From an uncultured Planctomycetaceae bacterium (GTDB lineage Bacteria; Planctomycetota; Planctomycetia; Planctomycetales; Planctomycetaceae): a stretch of 20,693 bases of DNA. Shown one piece after another: positions 8,380 to 15,347 of this stretch; position 1 is the stretch's first letter; the number at the start of each line of letters is the position of its first letter. The notes below the pieces were generated by a model. That model saw only the letters and a list, made by a program, of their open reading frames with translations, was not told the DNA's origin and made no database searches. The stretch is from assembly GCA_903921605.1 (NCBI GenBank), contig CAIXQV010000699.1, forward strand, positions 1-20,693, in the 5' to 3' direction. A program made the translations under genes and the position numbers.

Positions 8380-8730
8380 CTAGTGATTCTTCGGGCGGCG
8401 AGCCTGCTGTTCCAATTGACCAACGAGGCTCTCAAGGTCAGTATCAGACAGATTCAACAACTTTCGAAAGACACCGGGGCGAGACAAGATTCTGTCGCGA
8501 TACGCATCTGGAATTCGCCTTGCCAACAACAGCAGCTCATCCGGATCTGCGTCTAACGCTTTGGCAATTCGCTGCAGAGTCTCCTCACGAGGAGTCTGCT
8601 CATCATCAAGCCGATCATTCTCTACGCGGCTCAAGTAGGTAAAATTAATGCCGACTCGGTCGGCTAGTTCTCGTTGAGTCAGATTGCGACTCTTGCGAAT
8701 CTCTCGGATTCGCTGCCCAACCGTCGTCAC
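8380..8730 (-). CDS. XRE family transcriptional repressor (ImmA partner)
   Basis: This is a 116-residue DNA-binding regulator. The N-terminal HTH (about 3-62) reads GQRIREIRKSRNLTQRELAD, then GINFTYLSRVEN, a standard XRE/Cro helix-turn-helix. A charged linker (RLDDEQTPREE) precedes the last HTH helix, and a C-terminal helical tail ends in a basic stretch; this is the region an ImmA-type peptidase usually cleaves. The start was set at GTG 8730 because a perfect AAGGAG (8744-8739 minus) lies 8 nt upstream. A longer reading from GTG 8760 has no ribosome binding site. It is followed by the ImmA/IrrE-like gene, so the likely role is an autorepressing, peptidase-inducible switch. A promoter and a palindrome overlapping its -35 lie upstream. 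Targets beyond itself are unknown. Confidence 0.92.
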   Translation of the reverse strand: MTTVGQRIREIRKSRNLTQRELADRVGINFTYLSRVENDRLDDEQTPREETLQRIAKALDADPDELLLLARRIPDAYRDRILSRPGVFRKLLNLSDTDLESLVGQLEQQARRPKNH

Positions 8731-8738
8731 TGATGTCG

Positions 8739-8744
8739 CTCCTT
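8739..8744 (-). promoter_or_regulatory. Ribosome binding site fixing the XRE start
   Basis: AAGGAG on the minus strand lies 8 nt before GTG at 8730. It argues against the in-frame GTG at 8760, 30 bases further upstream, which lacks any Shine-Dalgarno match. Confidence 0.75.
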
Positions 8745-8794
8745 CGGCAGATTCAGACACGCCCGCGTTACCAGCGAGCCGCTTGTCGACGCAC

Positions 8795-8821
8795 AGTATA
8801 AATGTTGCCCGTGACTGTCAA
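8795..8821 (-). promoter_or_regulatory. Promoter and candidate operator of the XRE-ImmA pair
   Basis: On the minus strand a perfect -35 TTGACA (8821-8816) is followed after 15 bp by TATACT (8800-8795). The expected transcription start is near 8788. TGACTGTCA at 8812-8820, a TGAC/GTCA palindrome with one central base, overlaps the -35. A looser pair, ACAGT (8793-8797) and ACTGT (8814-8818), spans the promoter. Either could be the site where the XRE protein represses itself. The short spacer may keep basal activity moderate. Confidence 0.6.
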
Positions 8822-8873
8822 CTCGTGTTTGGACGAAATTGGCGAGCTGAGTAAACTGCAGTTATGCCGCCGC

Positions 8874-8951
8874 AAAAAAAAGACGGTATGGCAAATCAGA
8901 CCTACATGGCCACCAACGGCCAAACAGGCTCGACATCGCCAACACCGTCTT
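8874..8951 (-). terminator. Branched intrinsic terminator of the response regulator gene
   Basis: In minus-strand RNA, AAGACGGTGTTGGC (8951-8938) pairs with GCCATACCGTCTT (8892-8880) with one bulge, and the stem is followed directly by eight T residues (8881-8874). The enclosed region holds a further hairpin, TGGCC (8922-8918) and GGCCA (8911-8907). The T run right after the stem makes this the strongest terminator signal in the window. The unusually large branched loop is notable. Confidence 0.7.
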
Positions 8952-8958
8952 ATTCATC

Positions 8959-8998
8959 TCGCGACCGAATCCGCTACTCGTGACCGACTCGGTCGCGA
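8959..8998. repeat. Perfect 10-bp inverted repeat after the response regulator
   Basis: Arms TCGCGACCGA (8959-8968) and TCGGTCGCGA (8989-8998) enclose a 20-base loop, 17 bp after the response regulator stop. An alternative smaller hairpin, GACCGA/TCGGTC, lies at 8982-8994. There is no T run, so this is either a 3'-end stabilising stem ahead of the downstream terminator or a protein binding site. Confidence 0.6.
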
Positions 8999-9015
8999 CA
9001 GTCTATTCAACAAAA

Positions 9016-9717
9016 TCAGTTGCTGTGCTCTTCGTTATAAGCAAAGCACATGCGAATCAAATGCGAAACGTTGTCGGCTCGCATCTTGTCGTTAATGCGA
9101 GCACGGTGAGCTTCCACTGTTTTTGTGCTCACACCGAGTTCCTGAGCGATCTCTCGGCTGGAGAGACCATCAACAACATGATCCAGAACCTGACGCTCAC
9201 GTCCGGTTAAGCGATTAATGCTGTCTTCCGTATCTTCGAGTTCTTCTTCCAGAACTTCTGGATCTACGTCATAGAAGTAAGCATATGACCGCGCGATCGC
9301 AGCAACGAGATCTTCAATCTTCAGTGGCTTACAAAGAAAATCAAACGCTCCATTCTTCATGGCTCGAACAGCCGTAGGCACATCAGCATGCCCCGAGATC
9401 ATCACTACCGGCAGTTCAAAGCCGTCTTCATTCAGCTTCTCCTGCAACTCGATTCCAGACATTCCCGGAAGCCGCAAGTCGAGAATCAACACGCCTGGAA
9501 CCGGTTCACGGTAATCGCGATAGAATTCCATTGCGGTCATGTAATCTCTGACCGTGATCTTGTGTTCCCCAAGTGCTTCGACAAGAGAAGCACGTACGGC
9601 CTGATCGTCTTCAATCAAAAAGACAGTGAACGGACGTCGCTTCTTTGGCTGTTCAAATTCTGTGAGTGGCGGAGCTTTTCGTTCCGCCCTCTTTCCTGGT
9701 CTGCGTTTGCGCTGCAT
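9016..9717 (-). CDS. Two-component response regulator, FixJ/NarL type
   Basis: This is a DNA-binding response regulator of 233 residues. A basic N-terminal extension (about 1-28) precedes a receiver domain (about 30-150) with the acidic pair in FLIEDDQA (D37, D38), phospho-acceptor D80 in LILDLRLPGMSG, the Ser of VMISGHAD (S108) and K130 in FLCKPL. The VMISGHADVPTAVRAMKNGAFDFLCKP segment is typical of the FixJ subgroup. A LuxR-type HTH follows (about 170-225), with LTGRERQVLDHVVDGLSSRE then IAQELGVSTKTVEAHR. It is an orphan: no histidine kinase lies in the window. ATG at 9717 is preferred over TTG at 9720 because AAGGA (9730-9726) lies 8 nt before it. The basic extension is longer than in FixJ. 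Confidence 0.94.
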   Translation of the reverse strand: MQRKRRPGKRAERKAPPLTEFEQPKKRRPFTVFLIEDDQAVRASLVEALGEHKITVRDYMTAMEFYRDYREPVPGVLILDLRLPGMSGIELQEKLNEDGFELPVVMISGHADVPTAVRAMKNGAFDFLCKPLKIEDLVAAIARSYAYFYDVDPEVLEEELEDTEDSINRLTGRERQVLDHVVDGLSSREIAQELGVSTKTVEAHRARINDKMRADNVSHLIRMCFAYNEEHSN

Positions 9718-10188
9718 CAAACTGTTCCTTCATGAGTGGGCGTCCATGCCAGAAATTAAATAATTTGGGCGTCCTCCTGCTCTCCCTCCAAAATAGTATC
9801 GTGACGACTCAGATTCAACGACCTGCGGGATATACCCAACGCACGACAACCAAAAATGAGACAACCAGCAGGCGGGTTTACCCTCGAATCACACGTATGC
9901 ACCCCCAGCGAGTACCCTTAAGTAGTCGATTGTTTGTACAGACGAATCAAATCAAGAAGTCTCACTCGATTCTTGTTCGCATCTCAGGCACCTTCAACGG
10001 ATGAGTCATGATTACTTTGCAGTATTCGCAAGATGCCGAGGGAGTTAACGACAGAGTCACCCTTGCACACTTCAGAATCCTTTGTGCAACACAATACGCT
10101 GGCATAAGTTTGCCGCCATTATCCAATCTGATAAAACTCAGGTTGCTGTGCTTCAACATTCGTTTCAGCAATTATTCGGAGTTCACTG
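9718..10188. other. Divergent intergenic region between response regulator and amidohydrolase genes
   Basis: This 471-bp region holds no credible gene. Leftward, a possible promoter for the response regulator is TTGAAT (9818-9813) and TATTTT (9795-9790) with 17 bp between them. Downstream of it is an AT palindrome, AAATTAAATAATTT (9753-9766), between two direct copies of TGGGCGTCC (9737-9745, 9766-9774). Rightward, TTGCCG (10110-10115) and TAAAAC (10132-10137), 16 bp apart, are a weak promoter candidate for the amidohydrolase. The middle, about 9820-10100, shows nothing I can interpret. Confidence 0.4.
9737..9774. promoter_or_regulatory. Direct repeats flanking an AT palindrome in the response regulator leader
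   Basis: TGGGCGTCC occurs at 9737-9745 and 9766-9774, a 29-bp period. Between and touching the second copy is AAATTA-AA-TAATTT at 9753-9766. The array sits 20-57 bp before the response regulator ATG, just downstream of the candidate promoter, where an autoregulatory binding site could lie. Which protein binds is unknown. Confidence 0.45.
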
Positions 10189-11145
10189 ATGTCTCAGTCA
10201 GGTCAGGTTTCTCGCCGTCATGCATTGGCTTCTGCTGCTGCTTTGGTCTCCGGTAGTTCACTTTTTCTGGCGGACTCAAAGAAGGCAGCCGCAATGCAAG
10301 ACGAAAAACACCCCTGGGTCGATGCTCATTCCCACATCTGGACAACAGATCTGGCGAAATACCCTCTCCGTAATAACCAGGCGGTAGACGTTCTTGCTCC
10401 ACGAAGCTTCACAGATGAAGAATTGATGGCTGTCGCTCAGCCTGAAGGTGTTGGACGCGTCGTACTGATTCAGCACCACCCGTATCACGGCTTTGACAAT
10501 TCGTACCTGATTGACACATGGAAGAAACATCCTGATCGCTTTCGAATCGTCGCTCAAATCGATGACAAAAAAGGTGACGTCGTAATTCTGATGAAACAGA
10601 TGCTGAAGACCGGCGTAACAGGTTTCCGAATCGGCCCGCGTGACGATCAGCCGAAATGGTTGGCCACAGACGGTATGCAGCAAATGTGGAAATTCGCCGC
10701 TGAGACGCGACAATCCATGTGCTGTCTGATCAATTCAGACAACCTGCCTGAGCTGGACGCTATGTGCCAGAAGTTCCCCGACACTCCGGTTGTCATCGAC
10801 CACTTCGCTCGCATCGGAGAGAATGGCGAAATTCGAGATGAAGACGTGAATCTGCTTTGCAAACTTGCCAAACACAAAACCATTCGAATCAAGATTTCGG
10901 CTTACTACGCGTTTGGCAAGAAAACGCCACCACACCACGAAATGATCCCTATGATCAAACGTCTATGTGAGACTTACGGACCTGATCGCCTGATGTGGGC
11001 CAGCGATTGCCCGTACCAGATCTCTGGCCTTAACACGTATGCTTCATCGATTTCGTTGATTCGCGACCACATCGACTTTGTAACTCCTGAAGAACGTCGA
11101 ATGCTGCTAAAAACGACGGCCGAATCCACGTTCTTCTACGTGTAG
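10189..11145 (+). CDS. Tat-exported amidohydrolase (amidohydrolase-2 / TIM-barrel hydrolase)
   Basis: This is a 318-residue metal-dependent hydrolase of the amidohydrolase-2 group, which includes 2-pyrone-4,6-dicarboxylate lactonase-like enzymes, uronate-related lactonases and decarboxylases. The N-terminus has a twin-arginine motif, VSRRHAL (7-13), and an Ala/Leu-rich segment to about residue 35, indicating Tat export. Metal and active-site motifs are DAHSHIW (45-51, H47 and H49), VVIDHFAR (H205) and MWASDCPY (D273). LIQHHPYHG at 94-101 is a further conserved barrel strand. GGAG lies 9 nt before the ATG. The next gene starts 16 bp after the stop, suggesting a two-gene operon. Substrate cannot be deduced; a sugar lactone or aromatic acid is a guess. 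Confidence 0.9.
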   Translation: MSQSGQVSRRHALASAAALVSGSSLFLADSKKAAAMQDEKHPWVDAHSHIWTTDLAKYPLRNNQAVDVLAPRSFTDEELMAVAQPEGVGRVVLIQHHPYHGFDNSYLIDTWKKHPDRFRIVAQIDDKKGDVVILMKQMLKTGVTGFRIGPRDDQPKWLATDGMQQMWKFAAETRQSMCCLINSDNLPELDAMCQKFPDTPVVIDHFARIGENGEIRDEDVNLLCKLAKHKTIRIKISAYYAFGKKTPPHHEMIPMIKRLCETYGPDRLMWASDCPYQISGLNTYASSISLIRDHIDFVTPEERRMLLKTTAESTFFYV

Positions 11146-11161
11146 CACAACAGCAACCGTC

Positions 11162-11866
11162 ATGCGCAAGTCGCACCTTCCCTGGCTGGTTCTGGTCGTC
11201 ATCCTGCTGACGATGCTGGTTTCCTGGCGCAACGACGGAATCATGGCCAGACTTCTGGATACCCAACTTTCGGCCTCTGAACGCGTGCTGGTTCTTCAGC
11301 ATTACTTTCAAGAGGCCGGCTTCTTTGCGCCGGTAGCTTACGTGATTTTTGTTATCACAGAGGTCATTGTTGCTCCAATCCCTGGCCTCATGCTGTACGC
11401 ACCAGGAGGACTCATCTTTGGCCCGTGGCTGGGAGGTTTTCTGGCGATTATCGGGAACACGATTGGAGCTGGGATCTCTTGTGCTCTGGTGCGAAGCGCG
11501 GGAAGTGCGTGGCTGAAGAAAATCTCAACGAACACGTCGATGGACAAACTTCAGAAGTCACTCAACCGTCGTGGCTTCTGGATGATCCTGTTTCTTCGTC
11601 TCAATCCACTGACGTCCACTGATCTGTTGTCCTACGCCGCAGGACTGACTCGAATTCCGATCTGGCACGTTATGCTCGCCACCGGCCTCGGCATGGCCCC
11701 TTTGTGTTTCGCGCAATCGTGGCTTTCCGACGGAATCTTCAATCGGTGGCCCGGGCTGATTTGGCCACTCATGATCGCTGGCCTGCTGTACATTGCGGCC
11801 GTCGTTGTCATTCTTTCTCGAATCCTTAAATCACCAATAGCCGCGACTGCAGACACAGAACCCTGA
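11162..11866 (+). CDS. TVP38/TMEM64 family (SNARE-associated, DedA-like) membrane protein
   Basis: This is a 234-residue integral membrane protein. Hydrophobic segments are at about 6-21, 57-85, 90-115, 140-155, 165-185 and 197-220. The VTT/SNARE-associated core is seen in VIVAPIPGLMLYAPGGLIFGPWLGGFLAIIGNTIGAG and in the later FLRLNPLTSTDLLSYAAGL, where the usual R-x-x-P appears as R-L-N-P. Members of the wider DedA/VTT superfamily act in lipid transport or scrambling, or in membrane homeostasis; the role of this one is unknown. The ATG lies 16 bp after the amidohydrolase stop with no clear Shine-Dalgarno, which suggests translational coupling. A functional link between a periplasmic hydrolase and this membrane protein is only suggested by spacing. 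Confidence 0.9.
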   Translation: MRKSHLPWLVLVVILLTMLVSWRNDGIMARLLDTQLSASERVLVLQHYFQEAGFFAPVAYVIFVITEVIVAPIPGLMLYAPGGLIFGPWLGGFLAIIGNTIGAGISCALVRSAGSAWLKKISTNTSMDKLQKSLNRRGFWMILFLRLNPLTSTDLLSYAAGLTRIPIWHVMLATGLGMAPLCFAQSWLSDGIFNRWPGLIWPLMIAGLLYIAAVVVILSRILKSPIAATADTEP

Positions 11867-12003
11867 GGCCCACGCACCAATGCGCTGCGGGTCGTCCGAT
11901 GTCCACTTCAGAGCAAAGTATTGTTGCCATGGAGATGACAACGGATCGGGAATTCGCGAACATCTCAGAACGAATCTGACATCCGTAGAGAAAGGGAACT
12001 CCG

Positions 12004-15000
12004 ATGCTGGTCACTGCACTCTATCGTTCGACTCCTGCCGCTGTCGCCGCACTGGCCGCTTTGTTGACCATGAATCCAGCATTCTCCACAGAAGTGACGA
12101 TTGGAGCTCGCACTCTGCGAGTTGCCGATGGTTATTCGGTGGAACTTGCCGTCGACTCATCGCTCGTCGGCCGCCCGATTGCCGTAGCCCGCGATGAACG
12201 TGGACGACTCTACGTCACAGATTCCGGCGGCATGTCAGAACGAGCCGAAAAGCAGCTGGAGCTGAAGCCTCACAATATTCGACGAGTTGAAGATACGAAT
12301 GGCGATGGCGTTTACGACAAGTCCGTTCTGTTTGCCGACAAGATGATGTTTCCCGAAGGCTGTCTGTGGTACGAAGGCTCATTGTATGTTGCCGCTCCTC
12401 CGGAAATCTGGAAGCTGACAGATACTGATGACGACGGCTCCGCAGACAAACGAGAAGTCTGGTTCGATGGAAAAACTCTGACCGGCTGCGGCAACGACCT
12501 CCACGGCCCATATCTTGGCCACGATGGCAGATTCTACTGGTGCAAAGGAGCGTTCGCCGAACAGAAACACATGATGTCCGATGGCAACGAATTGGTCACT
12601 CGGTCATCCCACATCTTTCGCGCCAAACCCGATGGAACTGAAATGGAATCCGTTCTGATCGGTGGCATGGATAACCCAGTGAACGTCGCCTTCCTGAACA
12701 ACGGGGAGCGGTTCCTGAGCTGCACATTCTTCCAGAATCCGGAAGCCGGTCGTCGCGATGGTTTGATTCACGCCATCTACGGCGGCGTCTATGGCAAAAA
12801 GCATGATTCCATCTACGCTCACCCAATGACTGGCGAAGTCATGCCGGTGTTGAATCATCAGGGTGCTGCGGCCCCATGTGGCTTTATTGGCGGCACTGAC
12901 TCCTTGCTGGGCGGAGGCCACAGTCAGCAACTGTTTGCGTGCTACTTCAATCTCCACAAAGTGGTCCAGCACAAGCTCACACCGAACGGCCCGACATACG
13001 ACACTGAAGACGTCGACTTTCTGGCATGCGATCATCCCGACTTCCATCCCACCGATGTCTTTGAAGATGCGGATGGCAGCTTACTGATCGTCGACACCGG
13101 CGGCTGGTACAAGGTCTGCTGCCCAACATCTCAATTGGCAAAGCCCGATGTGCTGGGTGCGATTTATCGAGTCCGCCGGAACAATGCTCCTTCAATTGCT
13201 GATCCGCTCGGGGCAGAAATTGCCTGGGCCAAAGCCGATGCTACAAAGCTCACGGCGCTGTTGAAAGATCCTCGTTTGTTCGTCCAACGCCGCGCGACAG
13301 CGGAATTGCGAAAGATGCAGGATACGGCTGTCGACGCACTTTCCGCCGTCGTCAAAGCGAACGAATCACCCGAAGTACGCCGGCGCGCAGTCTGGACATT
13401 AGCCGGGATCAGTACTCCCGCTGCAACGGCAGCAATCGCGCCAGCATTGAATGACAAAGACCAAACTGTGCAACAGGCGGCAATTCATGCCACAGGTCTG
13501 GCGAGAAATCAAGCAGCTGCAAAAAAGTTAATTGTGATCGCAAAAACAGGTGAGCCGGGGTCAGCCCGAGCTGCCGCAGAAGCAATCGGTCGACTGCGTG
13601 CGGATGAAAACACGATCCAGAATCTGCTGAACCTCACAGCCCAGCTCAAGTCGACAGGTCCGGACGCTTCCGGAGCCCCCGCTGTCGCTGCCGAACGGAT
13701 TCGCGAGCATGCTCTGATTTATGCTTTGATCGAAATTGGCAACGCCCAGCAAACTCGCACGGGACTGACCTCGACCAACCCTGCGACGATTCGTGCAGCA
13801 CTGGTTGCTCTGGATCAAATGAAAAAAGGAGGACTGCAGGCAGCTGATGTGATCCATCACATGAGCAGCCAGGATGCCGCTCTGCGAGCCACCGCAGCCT
13901 GGATCGTGAATCATCATTCTGACTGGGGCCCGGAACTGAAATCTTACTTCGAACAGCGCCTAGCGAAGGCTTCGGATCTGAGCGAAGCAGATCGCGAACA
14001 GGACCGTCAGCTGCTGGCCAGTCTCGCGAATGCTCCGGATATTCAGACGTTGCTCCTGGCCACGCTGACCAACACAAGCAACAAAGCTGCACGCCAACAG
14101 TCTCTCGCGGTGATGGCATCAAGTGGTCTGACAGCCACGCCCGCCTCATGGCTGGATGCACTGGCTGAAACGCTGAACTCGGCCGATCAAGCAACATTGC
14201 CGCTGGCGATCGCGGCCGCCCAGAATCTTCCCATGCCCAAAGAGGGGCATGCTGGCCTTCGCGATGCTTTGGCAAAGATTGCATCCGACTCTGACCTGGA
14301 AAATGAAACGCGACTCAACGCCATCGACGCCGCCGGCAGCGGACTAAACCTGAGCGACAGTACTTTCGCGCTCCTGACGACAACTTTAAGTCCCGACCTG
14401 CCCATGAACCTGCGTTCAATTGCCGCCAACCGCCTCGCGTCTTCCGCACTGTCGGAACCTCAATTGACGTCACTTGTTTCAACAGTCAAAACCGTTGGTC
14501 CAATGGAGTTGCCTAAGCTGCTTCCAGCCTTTGAAAAGGGTGGTTCAGAATCATTGGGGCTTGAACTTATCACCGCGTTGATGCAGGCTGAAGGTGTTCG
14601 AGGACTCCGGCCAGATCTGATTAAGCCTCTTCTGACCAAGTATCCAACATCTGTTCAGGAGGCTGGCAAAGCTCTGCTGAAGCTGCTCAACGCCAGCGAA
14701 GAAGAGCAAACAGCAACTCTGGAGAAACTTCTGACAACCTTACCCGAAGGTGATGTTCGCCGCGGCCACGAAGTCTTTATGAGCAAGAAAGCCGCCTGCA
14801 ACGGTTGCCACAAACTTGGCTACGGCGGCGGACGACTTGGTCCCGACCTGACAAGCATTGGGCGTGTTCGTAATCGACGCGACCTGCTGGAAGCTTTGGT
14901 CTTCCCAAGTTCCAGCATCGTGCGAGGTTATGAGCCGGTCAGTGTTGAACTGGAAGACGGTCGCGTCATCAGCGGAATCATCAGCAGCGAATCTGCTGAT

Positions 15001-15168
15001 GAGATCGTTCTGTCGCCCGATGCACAAAAGACGTTCCACCTCGCTCGAACTTCGATCGTTGCAATTCAACCGTCAAATGTGTCGCCAATGCCAAACGGTC
15101 TGGCGACACTGCTAACGGCGCAGGAAATGGCTGACCTGCTGACATTCCTGCAGAGCGATCAACGTTAA
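12004..15168 (+). CDS. PVC-type heme-binding CxxCH protein (second copy)
   Basis: This is a 1054-residue secreted protein of the same family as the one at 2767-5787 but clearly divergent. A signal peptide (about 1-29, cleavage near AFS-TE) precedes a beta-propeller-like region (about 35-400) with Asp-rich loops, DTNGDGVYD at 97-105 and DTDDDGSAD at 140-148. A long helical region (about 410-890) is HEAT-like, with repeated A-A-A-rich helices. The C-terminal cytochrome c module has CNGCH at 932-936, followed by GGGRLGPDLTSIG, and late MPNG as a possible axial Met. The ATG is preceded by AAAGGGA at about 8 nt. It starts 137 bp after the membrane protein gene, so whether it belongs to the same transcript is uncertain. 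A compact hairpin follows the stop at 21 bp. Confidence 0.94.
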   Translation: MLVTALYRSTPAAVAALAALLTMNPAFSTEVTIGARTLRVADGYSVELAVDSSLVGRPIAVARDERGRLYVTDSGGMSERAEKQLELKPHNIRRVEDTNGDGVYDKSVLFADKMMFPEGCLWYEGSLYVAAPPEIWKLTDTDDDGSADKREVWFDGKTLTGCGNDLHGPYLGHDGRFYWCKGAFAEQKHMMSDGNELVTRSSHIFRAKPDGTEMESVLIGGMDNPVNVAFLNNGERFLSCTFFQNPEAGRRDGLIHAIYGGVYGKKHDSIYAHPMTGEVMPVLNHQGAAAPCGFIGGTDSLLGGGHSQQLFACYFNLHKVVQHKLTPNGPTYDTEDVDFLACDHPDFHPTDVFEDADGSLLIVDTGGWYKVCCPTSQLAKPDVLGAIYRVRRNNAPSIADPLGAEIAWAKADATKLTALLKDPRLFVQRRATAELRKMQDTAVDALSAVVKANESPEVRRRAVWTLAGISTPAATAAIAPALNDKDQTVQQAAIHATGLARNQAAAKKLIVIAKTGEPGSARAAAEAIGRLRADENTIQNLLNLTAQLKSTGPDASGAPAVAAERIREHALIYALIEIGNAQQTRTGLTSTNPATIRAALVALDQMKKGGLQAADVIHHMSSQDAALRATAAWIVNHHSDWGPELKSYFEQRLAKASDLSEADREQDRQLLASLANAPDIQTLLLATLTNTSNKAARQQSLAVMASSGLTATPASWLDALAETLNSADQATLPLAIAAAQNLPMPKEGHAGLRDALAKIASDSDLENETRLNAIDAAGSGLNLSDSTFALLTTTLSPDLPMNLRSIAANRLASSALSEPQLTSLVSTVKTVGPMELPKLLPAFEKGGSESLGLELITALMQAEGVRGLRPDLIKPLLTKYPTSVQEAGKALLKLLNASEEEQTATLEKLLTTLPEGDVRRGHEVFMSKKAACNGCHKLGYGGGRLGPDLTSIGRVRNRRDLLEALVFPSSSIVRGYEPVSVELEDGRVISGIISSESADEIVLSPDAQKTFHLARTSIVAIQPSNVSPMPNGLATLLTAQEMADLLTFLQSDQR

Positions 15169-15188
15169 AAGAGCACCGAAATCAATCG

Positions 15189-15209
15189 CCACCGGGTTTA
15201 CCCCGGTGG
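15189..15209 (+). terminator. Hairpin after second PVC heme-protein gene
   Basis: Arms CCACCGGG (15189-15196) and CCCGGTGG (15202-15209) close a 5-base loop, 21 bp after the stop codon. No T tract follows, so it is either a Rho-independent terminator of the U-poor kind or a dispersed REP-like hairpin. It lies between convergent genes, and the facing gene ends at 15348. Confidence 0.6.
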
Positions 15210-15347
15210 TTCAACGGCTTCTGCACCACCTTTGCCCTGTTTCCAGCATCGAATGCAAAACGCTGACAGGAACCGTTATATCAAGAACGGAGATCACCGC
15301 CACAAGATCCGATGTGGCTGCTCGATTCCGGCCACCGCTTGCAGAAC

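Noticed and set aside
8802..9095. 97-codon plus-strand frame between the XRE and response regulator genes
   Set aside because: It runs through the terminator structure and inverted repeat, and no ribosome binding site or motif supports it.
13646..14284. 212-codon minus-strand frame
   Set aside because: Antisense to the HEAT-like region of the second PVC heme protein; composition is Arg/Ser/Pro-rich as in typical shadow frames.
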